In this document: positions 51,051-58,388 of the stretch, piece after piece
Layout of the letters: every line of letters starts with the position of its first letter
Numbering within the stretch: the first letter of the stretch is position 1
NCBI GenBank assembly: GCA_029553955.1
Contig: JAKPJZ010000250.1
Span: 207,599-271,598, forward strand
Direction of reading: 5' to 3'
DNA from: Chloroflexota bacterium
GTDB lineage: Bacteria; Chloroflexota; Anaerolineae; SpSt-313
DNA length: 64,000 nucleotides
The notes under the pieces: model-generated
What the model saw: only the letters and a program-made list of their open reading frames with translations
Told to the model about the DNA's origin: nothing
Databases searched by the model: none
Translations under genes and position numbers: made by a program

Positions 51051-52262
51051 TCAGACATCCATGACCGACGGCTGGTGGCCTCGCGGATCCAGCTCGACGT
51101 CGATGAGGAAGAACATGCCACGCACGTGGTGCGTGCTCTGATCGGCCGACAGGGTGTGGTCGTAGCGCGGGTCCCACGACCAGAACCCCCAGCGCACGCG
51201 GGGGTCATCCTCGTAGGGCTGGTCGTTGCCGGGCAGGACCTGGATGCCCAGCGCATAGCGGAAGGCGCGCAGTGCGGCCTGGCGATAGCGCTCCTCGCCG
51301 CTCAGCTCGTATAGGTGCAGCAAGGCCACGGCGATGTTGGGCACGTCGCCGGGGCCGACGATATCCACGACGATATCGCCGTCGCGGTCTACGGTCAGCG
51401 GCCAGGCGCCGTCGTCGCGCTGCCAGAACAGCAGCCAATCGGCAAAGCGCCGCGCCGCATGCGTCAGGTCGTTGTGCTTGGTCTCCTCGCCCAAGAAGAG
51501 CAGCGCCCGCAGCTCGTCGGCCGCCAGGTCGCTGTTGAAATAGTCGTCGTCGATCAGGTAAAAGCAGCCGTCGGCGGTCTGTAGGGAGAGGGCGAACTCT
51601 CCCCAGCGCAGCGCGTGGTCGCGCCACCCGTCATCCTCGGTTGTCGCGTGCAGCTCTAGCAGCGCTTCGATAGCCCGGCCGAAAGAGCGCCAGCCGCCCT
51701 GTTCCCAGGCGCGCGCCTGGACGTCGTAGCGGGCGGCAAAGCCGTGCCGCGATGACTGGACCAGAAAGCCCGCGCTCTGCAGCGCGCGGCGGAGGTACTC
51801 CGGCTCGCCGGTGCGGCGGTAGAGGCCGACGTTGAGGATCACAGACTCGGCCGTGTACTTGACCCACAACTCCTCGCGGTGCTTGGTGTCGCACACGCCC
51901 CCAGCGACGGTCTCCATGGGGTGGGTGACGACAAAGTGGCTGTGGAACCACTCGGCCGCGCGGCGGGCCATGGTGAGCAGCGCCTGATCGCGATAGCGGT
52001 CGTAGGCCGCCAGGAGTTGCCACGGCGCGATCAGGTTCGCCGTCTGGGGCTCATCGAAGCGGCGCTCGCTGGCCGAGTAGTAGCCGTAGAAGGCGCCTGT
52101 CTCTTCATCGAACTGCCTGGGCAGCCACTCGTAGGTGTTGGCGCGCGCCCTGCGCTCCAACTCGGCCGGCGAGATGCCCAGCTCGGGGATGATCGTCTCC
52201 GACAGCGGCCCGGCGACGGCGGGGTGCCCGCGGTCCTGGGGCGAGATCACACTGACCGGCAT
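51051..52262 (-). CDS. Alpha/alpha-toroid (six-hairpin glycosidase-like) protein
   Basis: 403 residues, built of repeated paired helices with aromatic and acidic ends (TANLIAPWQLLAAYDRYRDQ, KYTAESVILNVGLYRRTGEP, DDDYFNSDLAADELRALLFL, VPNIAVALLHLYELSGEERY), as in unsaturated glucuronyl hydrolases and related toroid enzymes. No signal peptide. The catalytic acid cannot be fixed; several Asp/Glu candidates exist. ATG 52,262 is chosen for GGAGGG just upstream. Confidence 0.65.
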   Translation of the reverse strand: MPVSVISPQDRGHPAVAGPLSETIIPELGISPAELERRARANTYEWLPRQFDEETGAFYGYYSASERRFDEPQTANLIAPWQLLAAYDRYRDQALLTMARRAAEWFHSHFVVTHPMETVAGGVCDTKHREELWVKYTAESVILNVGLYRRTGEPEYLRRALQSAGFLVQSSRHGFAARYDVQARAWEQGGWRSFGRAIEALLELHATTEDDGWRDHALRWGEFALSLQTADGCFYLIDDDYFNSDLAADELRALLFLGEETKHNDLTHAARRFADWLLFWQRDDGAWPLTVDRDGDIVVDIVGPGDVPNIAVALLHLYELSGEERYRQAALRAFRYALGIQVLPGNDQPYEDDPRVRWGFWSWDPRYDHTLSADQSTHHVRGMFFLIDVELDPRGHQPSVMDV

Positions 52263-52550
52263 GGCGTCCCTCCAGGCCCCCTGCCAAGCAAGCCGTGTGC
52301 CAGTGTGTATCCCAGAATCGTCGGCCACTGACGGGGGCCGATCACCACGAAGGACACAAAGGGGGCAAGGTGGTCACCCAAAGCCCTTTGTGGTTCAGTG
52401 GAGGCCTACGTGCCCACCGGGTAGGCCATTTGGCCTATGGTGAACGCGCCAGATGGCCCTGCCTCCGGCGGCGGATGGGTGCTACACTGCGCCTGATGGG
52501 TTTGGAGGGGCCCTGTGCCCTGATTCGGCGCTGTGGAAAGGACAACCGCC

Positions 52551-52880
52551 ATGAAGTACTTGCGCTCCGTATGGCAGACGAAGGATGCAGCCCTCATGCT
52601 CACTGCCTGGGGTGAGGTGCTCGTGGGGCTCTCGCTCGTATTCGGCGTGCTGTCGCAGGTTGGGCTGCTGGACGCGCTGGCCATGAACCTCACCTTCTAC
52701 TTTGCCGCCGGCTGGACCGGCCCGAGCACGGCGACGGCCAACCAGATCATGGCCGTCGCTGAGGTGATCATGCTCCTGGGCCTTGCCGGCAAGGTGCTCA
52801 GCTTCGACCAGCTCTGGTACCGCCTCCATCCCAGGGTGCTCCCCTGGTGGCCGCGCCAGGTGCCCGAGGCCAGCCGCTAA
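52551..52880 (+). CDS. Small membrane protein (DoxX-like topology)
   Basis: 109 residues with three hydrophobic segments (EVLVGLSLVFGVLSQVGLL, LTFYFAAGWTGPSTATANQI, VAEVIMLLGLAGKVLSFDQL). The arrangement recalls small DoxX/TQO-like proteins, but the match is weak. ATG 52,551 has AAGGA 9 bases upstream. No functional link to the neighbours is seen. Confidence 0.6.
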   Translation: MKYLRSVWQTKDAALMLTAWGEVLVGLSLVFGVLSQVGLLDALAMNLTFYFAAGWTGPSTATANQIMAVAEVIMLLGLAGKVLSFDQLWYRLHPRVLPWWPRQVPEASR

Positions 52881-52889
52881 CCTTCAAGG

Positions 52890-52961
52890 TAGGTTCTTGG
52901 GAAGGTGGCTGGTGGCGCAGGCGAGGACGCCTGCGCCACCAGCCAATACCCAAAAACCTAT
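52890..52961. repeat. Imperfect foldback upstream of the deformylase promoter
   Basis: AGGTTCTTGGGAAGGTGGCT... and its partner ending CAAAAACCT pair perfectly in the inner 20 bp (GGCTGGTGGCGCAGGCG) but have diverged in the outer arm. It is a decayed member of the G4T4 family. Confidence 0.78.
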
Positions 52962-52966
52962 GGCTC

Positions 52967-52995
52967 TTGACAGAACGTTGCCGCGACCCTATAAT
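52967..52995 (+). promoter_or_regulatory. Consensus promoter of the deformylase gene
   Basis: TTGACA (52,967-52,972), 17-base spacer, TATAAT (52,990-52,995): a perfect sigma-70 consensus. Confidence 0.88.
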
Positions 52996-53042
52996 CCCAG
53001 GATACAGGAACCTCGGGTTCCACCGTGTCTCTGGGAGGTCTG

Positions 53043-53558
53043 ATGCCGGTTCGTACGATTGTCACTGCCGAAGCCCCGGTGCTGCGGCAGAAAGCCAAGC
53101 GAATCAAGCAGTTCAGCCAGTCGTTGCAGGCCCTGATCGACGACATGTTCGAGACGCTGCACGCGGCCAATGGCGTTGGCCTGGCAGCGCCGCAGGTGGG
53201 GGTCTCGCTGCGCGCCGTTGTCATCGAGATTCCGGCCGACGACGAGACCGGCACGCCAGCCCAGTCGTACGTGCTGTGCAATCCGGAGATTGTGAAGAGC
53301 AGCGGCGAGGACACCGACGACGAGGGCTGCCTCTCGCTGCCGGGGTACGTCGGCGAGGTGACGCGCGCTGCGGTGGTGACCGTGAAGGGGTTCTCGCCCG
53401 AGGGCAAGCCGGTGCGCGTCAAGGGCGAGGGTCTGCTGGCGCGCGCATTGCAGCACGAGCTGGATCACCTCGACGGCGTGCTGTTCATCGACCGGTTGGA
53501 GAGCCTCGAGAAGCTGCGCCGGGTCGGCGAGGCAGAAGAGGAGGCCCCTGGTTCGTAG
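53043..53558 (+). CDS. def: Peptide deformylase
   Basis: 171 residues. It removes the formyl group from new proteins. All three metal/active-site motifs are intact: NGVGLAAPQVG, EGCLSLPGY and QHELDHLDGVLF. ATG 53,043 follows GGGAGG. The C-terminal APGS and TAG stop are encoded by the left arm of a GGTTCGTAGTTGGCGCT foldback, exactly as in the helicase gene. The gene has a perfect-consensus promoter. Confidence 0.95.
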   Translation: MPVRTIVTAEAPVLRQKAKRIKQFSQSLQALIDDMFETLHAANGVGLAAPQVGVSLRAVVIEIPADDETGTPAQSYVLCNPEIVKSSGEDTDDEGCLSLPGYVGEVTRAAVVTVKGFSPEGKPVRVKGEGLLARALQHELDHLDGVLFIDRLESLEKLRRVGEAEEEAPGS

Positions 53559-53612
53559 TTGGCGCTTGAGCGCCAACGACGAACCAGGGCGCTCAAGCGC
53601 CAACTTCGAACC
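53548..53612. repeat. GGTTCGTAGTTGGCGCT foldback with duplicated right arm
   Basis: 53,548-53,566 pairs with 53,569-53,587 (one mismatch in 19). A second right-arm-like unit (GGGCGCTCAAGCGCCAACTTCGAACCC) follows to 53,612. It is related to 26,067 and 48,686 and covers the stop codons of both convergent genes' ends. Confidence 0.88.
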
Positions 53613-54372
53613 CGGCGCTCCACTGGGCGATGGCACGGCGCAGCTCGCCGGCGAGGCGCGCCTGCGTAGGGCTAGCGGCATCCCACGGGCGTGGCCGGGG
53701 CAGCGTCACCGGCAGCTCGAGCGCCAGGCGCCCCGGGCGAGAGGTGAGGACGAGCACGCGGTCGGCGAGGAAGACGGCCTCGGCGATGCTGTGAGTCACC
53801 ATGACCACGGTCAGCTGCTGCGCCTGCCAGATGCGCAGCAGCTCCTCGTTCAACTGCTCGCGGGTGAGGGCGTCGAGCGAGCCGAAGGGCTCGTCGAGCA
53901 GGAGCACCTCGGCGCCCTGCACGAGCGCCCGCGCGATGGCCACGCGCTGCTCCATGCCCCCCGAGAGCCGGCGCGGATAGCTGCCGGCAAAGCCTGTGAG
54001 CCCCACCAGGGCCAGCATCTCGTGCGCGCGTGCGGCCGCCTCGGCCCGAGGCACGCCGCGCACTTCGAGCGGCAACGCCACGTTGGCCAGGGCGGTGCGC
54101 CAGGGCATGAGGTTGGCCTTCTGAAAGACGTAGGCGATGCGCTGTTGGGGCGAGCGCAGCGGCCGGCCGTCGAACAGCACCTGGCCGGCCGTGGGCCGCC
54201 GCAGCCCGCCCAGGATGTGCAACAGCGTCGATTTGCCGCACCCCGAAGGCCCCAGCAGGCAGACAAACTCGCCCCGGCCCACCGCCAGGCTCGTCTCGGC
54301 CAGCGCCTCCACGCGCCCGCCGTCGCTGTACGTCATCTCGATGCCCTCGGCTACAAGCAGGGGTTCAGCCAC
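53593..54372 (-). CDS. ribZ: ABC transporter ATP-binding subunit of the riboflavin importer
   Basis: 259-residue ATPase of the nitrate/taurine/thiamine-precursor class: Walker A LLGPSGCGKSTLLHILGG, Q-loop YVFQKANLMPW, signature PRRLSGGMEQRVAIARAL, Walker B VLLLDEPFGSLDALT, and the switch VTHSIAEAVFLADRV. It is the third gene after the FMN riboswitch, so it probably energises the RibX permease. Its last codons reach into a foldback repeat. The symbol is by role, inferred from the operon. Confidence 0.85.
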   Translation of the reverse strand: MAEPLLVAEGIEMTYSDGGRVEALAETSLAVGRGEFVCLLGPSGCGKSTLLHILGGLRRPTAGQVLFDGRPLRSPQQRIAYVFQKANLMPWRTALANVALPLEVRGVPRAEAAARAHEMLALVGLTGFAGSYPRRLSGGMEQRVAIARALVQGAEVLLLDEPFGSLDALTREQLNEELLRIWQAQQLTVVMVTHSIAEAVFLADRVLVLTSRPGRLALELPVTLPRPRPWDAASPTQARLAGELRRAIAQWSAGFEVGA

Positions 54373-54416
54373 GAGTCAGTCACCTCACCAGTCTTCCACC
54401 CGGCCTTGACCCGGAA

Positions 54417-54496
54417 GGGGGAATTCTCGGCGGGTTGGCTGGCCCCTGGCCGCCCGCGGGCGGCCAGGGGCCAGCCAACCCGCCGAGAATTCCCCC
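54417..54496. repeat. 80-bp perfect loop-less palindrome (G4 family copy 7) inside the rib operon
   Basis: Arms 54,417-54,456 and 54,457-54,496 are exact complements (GGGGGAATTCTCGGCGGGTT... outer end). The right flank GGTTCCGTTCCGGTCGTGCG matches copy 1. It lies in the gap between the ATPase and binding-protein genes. Confidence 0.93.
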
Positions 54497-54575
54497 CATG
54501 CAGGGTTCCGTTCCGGTCGTGCGCGAAGCATGAAACCCGGCTGGCAGGCCACTGCCGACAAGTATGGTGGCAGCA

Positions 54576-55589
54576 CTATTGTTCCGAGACGAACTGGTTG
54601 GTGTAGAGCGTCTCGGGGTCCACCGCGGTGTTCAGCAGCTTGGCCTGGCGCAGCAAGTCCACCACCGCCTGCCACGATGTGGGGTCGCTCTGCCCCAGCG
54701 GCTCGCCCTGCCAGAAGCGGATGCACTCAGCCAGCACGGCGCGCTGCAGCCGCTCGTTGCTGCCGCCCACTTCGGGCACCATCTGCTTGGTGACGGCAAA
54801 GGCGGCATCGGGGTCGGCGATGGTGTCGCGCAGGCCGTGCAGAAAGGCGCGCGCCATGCTGCGCACCAGCTCGGGATGGTCCTTGATGGTCTGCTCGTTG
54901 GTGATGAGGCCGTTGGAGGGCAGGTTGGCGTACTGGTCGAGGTAGAAGAGGCGCACGTCCTGCCCCGACTCGCGCAACTGCACCGGCTCGTTCATGGCAT
55001 AGCAGATGGCCGCGTCGACGCGCTTTTCGGTGAGGCTGGCCGCTTGGGTGTAGCCGATCACCTGCAGGTTGACCTGATCGGGCGCGAGGCCGACGGCGCC
55101 GGCAAAGGCGCGCCAACCGATGTAGCTGGCTCCTTCGAGCACCGGCGTGCCCACTGTGCGCCCTGCGAGGTCACTGGGCTGCTCGATGTCGCTCGAGGCC
55201 AGGGCGACCACGCAGACGGGGAAGCGGCGGTACCAGTTCAGCACATAGCGCACCGGCAGGCCATTGCCGCGCGCCAGCGCCACCTGGTCGCCCGAGCCGA
55301 TGACGAACTGGCGCTCGCCGGCTGCGAGGAGTTTGAGCAGGTCGGTGTCCCAGCCATAGTCGAAGGTCAGGTCGATGCCCTCAGCGGCAAAGTAGCCGCG
55401 GCTGAAGGCGACATAGAGCGGCGTGAACTGGACGTTGGGGATAAAGCCCATAGCCAGCGTGACCGGCACGCGCTCTGCCGTGGCCGTGGGGCCGGGCGCA
55501 GCCCCGGGCGCGCAGCCGGCGAGCGTGAGCAGCAGCGCCAGCGCCAGGAGCAACCTGGTCTGCCATCTCGGTGATCTCGTTGCGGTCAT
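54576..55589 (-). CDS. ribY: Riboflavin-binding lipoprotein of the ABC importer (NMT1/THI5-like)
   Basis: 337 residues. A lipoprotein signal (LLLALALLLTLAGC, lipobox LAGC) leads into an NMT1/THI5-like domain (VTLAMGFIPNVQFTPLYVAF, SRGYFAAEGIDLTFDYGWDT, VIGSGDQVALARGNGLPV). By fold alone it could bind a thiamine pyrimidine precursor, but the FMN riboswitch upstream identifies a flavin substrate, as for the RibXY systems described in Chloroflexi. ATG 55,589 follows GGAGGGGG. Confidence 0.86.
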   Translation of the reverse strand: MTATRSPRWQTRLLLALALLLTLAGCAPGAAPGPTATAERVPVTLAMGFIPNVQFTPLYVAFSRGYFAAEGIDLTFDYGWDTDLLKLLAAGERQFVIGSGDQVALARGNGLPVRYVLNWYRRFPVCVVALASSDIEQPSDLAGRTVGTPVLEGASYIGWRAFAGAVGLAPDQVNLQVIGYTQAASLTEKRVDAAICYAMNEPVQLRESGQDVRLFYLDQYANLPSNGLITNEQTIKDHPELVRSMARAFLHGLRDTIADPDAAFAVTKQMVPEVGGSNERLQRAVLAECIRFWQGEPLGQSDPTSWQAVVDLLRQAKLLNTAVDPETLYTNQFVSEQ

Positions 55590-55906
55590 GACCCCCTCCA
55601 CTCGGAGCATCCTCGAATCTGTTCCGACTACCATTGCGAGTACCCGAGCAGTCTGTCGGAGAAGACCAATCCCGGCTGGTGACCGGGTTTCAGGCTCCGC
55701 ACGAGCCCGGTATGGACCCTTTTCGGGGGTTTGTTCGGGTTGGCTGGCCCAGCCAACCCGAACAAACCCCTCCTGGATCAAGGCCGGGTAGTGGCGGAGC
55801 AGAGTGCCCGGCTGGTACCAGGATGCTAAGGGTGGCGGGATAGCCCTCCGACAGCCTGCTAGCGAAGCTTGGCCTCGATCATTGAGAATCTGATCTATGA
55901 AGGTGC
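55590..55906. repeat. 317-bp spacer with G4T4-family element copy 8
   Basis: Core palindrome 55,726-55,770: 22-bp perfect arms around one base. It is flanked by the family's outer inverted words CAGTCTGTCGGAGAAG (55,650) and CCTCCGACAGCCTGCTAGC (55,842). After it, CTAGCGAAGCTTGGCCTC...TTGAGAATCTGA repeats sequence from 7,836-8,036. It sits inside the rib operon, and no gene is present. Confidence 0.88.
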
Positions 55907-56713
55907 CTAGCCATCATCCCTCTGCCAGGCCAGGAGCGCCCGCTCCAGCGCCGACATGATGGCGTAGAACGCCAGGGCGATGGCCATCAGGACGAACAGG
56001 GCCACAAACAGCAGCGGCGTGTCAAAGAGGCCGCGCGCCAGGTTGACCAGAAAGCCCAGCCCGCGGTCGGCGGCGACGAACTCGCCCACCACGGCGCCGA
56101 TCACCGAGAGGGTGAGGCCGATCTTGAGGCCGCTCAGGAAGACGGGCAGCGCCGCCGGCAGCTCGAGCATGGTGAAGGCCTGCCAGCGCGTGGCCTCCAG
56201 CGAGCGCATCAGGTCGCGCAGGCCCGGCTCTACCGAGCGGATGCCGACGATGGTGTTGACCAGCACCGGGAAGAAGAGGGTCAGGGCGCAGACGACGACC
56301 TTGGAGAGCCACCCTGTGCCCAGCCAAATCACCAGGAGCGGCGCCAGGGCTACGATGGGCAGGGCCTGCGAGGCGACCAGGCAGGGCAGCAGCAACTGCT
56401 CCATGGCGCGCGACTTGGCGAGGAGATAGCCGAGCCCCGTGGCGACCGAGAGCCCCAGCGCCAGGCCGCCCAGGATCTCGGCGAGGGTGATGCCGGTGTG
56501 CATGGGCAGGCTGCCGTCGGCGAGCGCGGTGAGGAAGCGCTGCCATACGAGCGGCGGCGAGGGCAGGAAGAAGGCGGGGTAGGCTTTCCACCAGACCAGG
56601 GCCTGCCAGAGGGCCACGATGAGCAACGGCGCGAGCAGCGCCGGCCACTGCGGCTTGGCCTGCGGCCTGTGCCCCACCTGGGGCGACAACTGGCTGTGCG
56701 TGTAACCGGCCAT
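55907..56713 (-). CDS. ribX: Riboflavin ABC transporter permease
   Basis: 268-residue BPD-type permease with about six membrane segments and the EAA loop (EATRWQAFTMLELPAALPVF, then LSGLKIGLTLSVIGAVVGEF). First gene of the riboswitch-controlled operon. ATG 56,713 (MAGYTHSQLS) lies just beyond the terminator stem; an earlier ATG at 56,737 is inside the terminator hairpin and is less likely. Substrate inferred from the riboswitch. Confidence 0.85.
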   Translation of the reverse strand: MAGYTHSQLSPQVGHRPQAKPQWPALLAPLLIVALWQALVWWKAYPAFFLPSPPLVWQRFLTALADGSLPMHTGITLAEILGGLALGLSVATGLGYLLAKSRAMEQLLLPCLVASQALPIVALAPLLVIWLGTGWLSKVVVCALTLFFPVLVNTIVGIRSVEPGLRDLMRSLEATRWQAFTMLELPAALPVFLSGLKIGLTLSVIGAVVGEFVAADRGLGFLVNLARGLFDTPLLFVALFVLMAIALAFYAIMSALERALLAWQRDDG

Positions 56714-56715
56714 AC

Positions 56716-56747
56716 AAAAACCCCGAAAGGACGGCATCCCTCCGGGG
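56716..56747 (-). terminator. Intrinsic terminator of the FMN riboswitch expression platform
   Basis: Minus-strand stem CCCCGGAGGGA / TCCTTTCGGGG (11 pairs, two G-U) with loop TGCCG, followed by TTTTT. It lies between the aptamer and the ribX start, so FMN binding would favour termination. Confidence 0.9.
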
Positions 56748-56778
56748 CATGGGGCAGGCGCGCACATGCGCCAACACG

Positions 56779-56962
56779 ACCTTCTTTCATCCGGACTATA
56801 CCGTCGGCTCCGGCTTGCACCGGATCAGCCTCCCGGCCCGCCACGGGCTGCGCTGTGGCGAACCGATCACAGGCTCGCGGGCTCGCCGCAGGATGCGCTC
56901 CTGCGGCCTACCGCCGATCGGGAATTGGCGCGGTGCTCTGCGCCTCACCCTGCCCCGAAGGT
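56779..56962 (-). ncRNA. FMN riboswitch (RFN element)
   Basis: On the minus strand the aptamer opens with CCTTCGGGGCAGGGTGAGGC and continues with the conserved ATTCCCGATCGGCGGTA and GCGAGCCCGCGAGC. It ends with TGATCCGGTGCAAGCCGGAG, CCGACGGTATAGTCCGGATG and AAAGAAGGT. The P1 stem pairs ACCTTC with GAAGGT. All RFN core blocks are present, with one extended variable stem. It controls ribX, ribY and the ATPase gene through the terminator at 56,716-56,747. Confidence 0.95.
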
Positions 56963-56985
56963 TCAGGATATTGATTTCTGTCCTT

Positions 56986-57014
56986 ATTATACTCCAATAC
57001 TCGTGAACTGCCAA
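56986..57014 (-). promoter_or_regulatory. Promoter of the riboflavin transporter operon
   Basis: Minus strand: TTGGCA (57,009-57,014), 17-base spacer, TATAAT (56,986-56,991). The start near 56,979 falls just before the aptamer. Confidence 0.8.
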
Positions 57015-57040
57015 CTAGGTCGTGTCTGCAACCCGTCGTA

Positions 57041-57150
57041 GCCTGGCAGGCTGTCGGAGAACTATCACGCGACACTCAGCATCCTGGTAACAGCCGGGCG
57101 CTTTGCTCTGCTGCCGTCCGGCTCTGATCCAGGAAGAACCCCCCCTTTGG
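57041..57150. repeat. Left half of a G4T4-family element
   Basis: GGCAGGCTGTCGGAGAACT, CAGCATCCTGGTAACAGCCGGGC and GTCCGGCTCTGATCCAGGAAG match the left flanks of other copies up to the point where the palindrome should begin (AACCCCCCC). The palindrome and right half are missing. It fills much of the 305-base gap upstream of the epimerase gene. Confidence 0.78.
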
Positions 57151-57267
57151 CTGGCCTCGGGTTGCAGTGGGGGGCAGGGTGGAGTATTATCCTGGCAGCC
57201 GGCCAAGGCATTCGTATGTCTGTTCACAATGACAGTGCGAACATGCATTCGCGTGGAGGATAGGAGC

Positions 57268-58263
57268 GTGGCATCATCACCGTACGCTGTGCACCCCGAA
57301 GAGGAGGACGGCCGCACGGTCTATGTGCTGGAGGACGGCGCGGCGCGCGCCCATGCCTGGGTGGTCCCTGGGCTGGGCTGCAATGCCTACCGCTTCTCGG
57401 TGGAGCCCGACGAGCACGAGGTGGGCATCATCGAGCCGCCCCCCACCCTCGACGATCTGCAGCAGTCGCCATCGCGCTACGGCATACCGATCCTCTTTCC
57501 CTTTCCGGGGCGCGTTGCCGGCGGGCGCTTTGGCTTTCGCGGCCGCGACTATGCCCTGCGCGTTCGGGCGGCGGCGGGCAATGCTATCCATGGCTTTGTC
57601 TACGATCGGCCATGGCAGGTGATCGCCTCGGGCGCGAGCGAGCGCGACGGCGCCGTGCTCGTGAGCCGCTTTGAATCGCAGGCGTTCCCCGAGTTGGCTG
57701 CGCAGTACCCCGCGGCCTTCCGCCTCGACCTGACCTATCGCCTGCGCGGCTGGTCGCTGGGCATCGAGGCGCGAGCCGAGAATGTGGGGCGCGAGGCGTT
57801 GCCGCTGGGCTATGGCCTGCATCCCTACCTGCATGCGCCCATTGACCATGGCGCTTCGGCCGGCGGCTGCGTCATCCAGGTGCCGGTCACGCGGCGCTGG
57901 GAGCTGGCCGAGCTGCTGCCCACGGGGCGCATCCTGCCGATGGAGGAGGACCTGGCTTCCGGCGTCTCGCTGGAAGGGCGCGCTTTTGACGACGTTTATA
58001 CCGGCGTCATCGCGGCCGAGGATGGCTCGCGCGCCGTCCTCAGCGACACCAAGGCGCGCCTGGCAGTCACCGTGGCGGCCGACCCGCAGTTCCGCGAGTG
58101 GGTCGTCTACACCCCGCCGCGGCCGGCCGTCTGCTTCGAGCCCTACACCTGTGTGCCCGATGCCCTCAACCTGCACAGCCGCGGCATCGACGCCGGCCTG
58201 ATCGTCCTCGAGCCGGGCGAGTGGCGGAGCTGGCGGGTGGAGGTGGCGGTGCGCAGGATGTAG
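57268..58263 (+). CDS. Aldose 1-epimerase family protein
   Basis: 331-residue galactose-mutarotase fold: GIPILFPFPGRVAGGRF with the substrate Arg, GNAIHGFVYDRPW with the first catalytic His, GYGLHPYLHAP with the second His, and CFEPYTCVPDALN with the catalytic Glu. It interconverts alpha and beta anomers of a hexose or acts on a sugar phosphate. GTG 57,268 follows GGAGGATAGGAG. Confidence 0.88.
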   Translation: MASSPYAVHPEEEDGRTVYVLEDGAARAHAWVVPGLGCNAYRFSVEPDEHEVGIIEPPPTLDDLQQSPSRYGIPILFPFPGRVAGGRFGFRGRDYALRVRAAAGNAIHGFVYDRPWQVIASGASERDGAVLVSRFESQAFPELAAQYPAAFRLDLTYRLRGWSLGIEARAENVGREALPLGYGLHPYLHAPIDHGASAGGCVIQVPVTRRWELAELLPTGRILPMEEDLASGVSLEGRAFDDVYTGVIAAEDGSRAVLSDTKARLAVTVAADPQFREWVVYTPPRPAVCFEPYTCVPDALNLHSRGIDAGLIVLEPGEWRSWRVEVAVRRM

Positions 58264-58269
58264 ACCTAC

Positions 58270-58371
58270 GTGATGCGTGAGGCGTAATGCGTGATGCGTA
58301 ATACGCGCCCGATGGCCATCCAGCGACGCCACCGCGCATTACGCATTACGTATTACGCATCACGCCTCATG
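58270..58371. repeat. GCGTAATGCGTGATGCG foldback
   Basis: Left arm from 58,270 and right arm to 58,371 consist of permuted 7-mers (GCGTAAT, GCGTGAT, GCGTGAG) and pair with slips. Same family as 28,669 and 29,203. Confidence 0.85.
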
Positions 58372-58388
58372 CCCCCACGGAGGTGCCC

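Noticed and set aside
54576..56713. Thiamine pyrimidine (HMP/ThiY) transporter assignment
   Set aside because: The fold alone allows it, but the leader is an RFN element, not a THI element.
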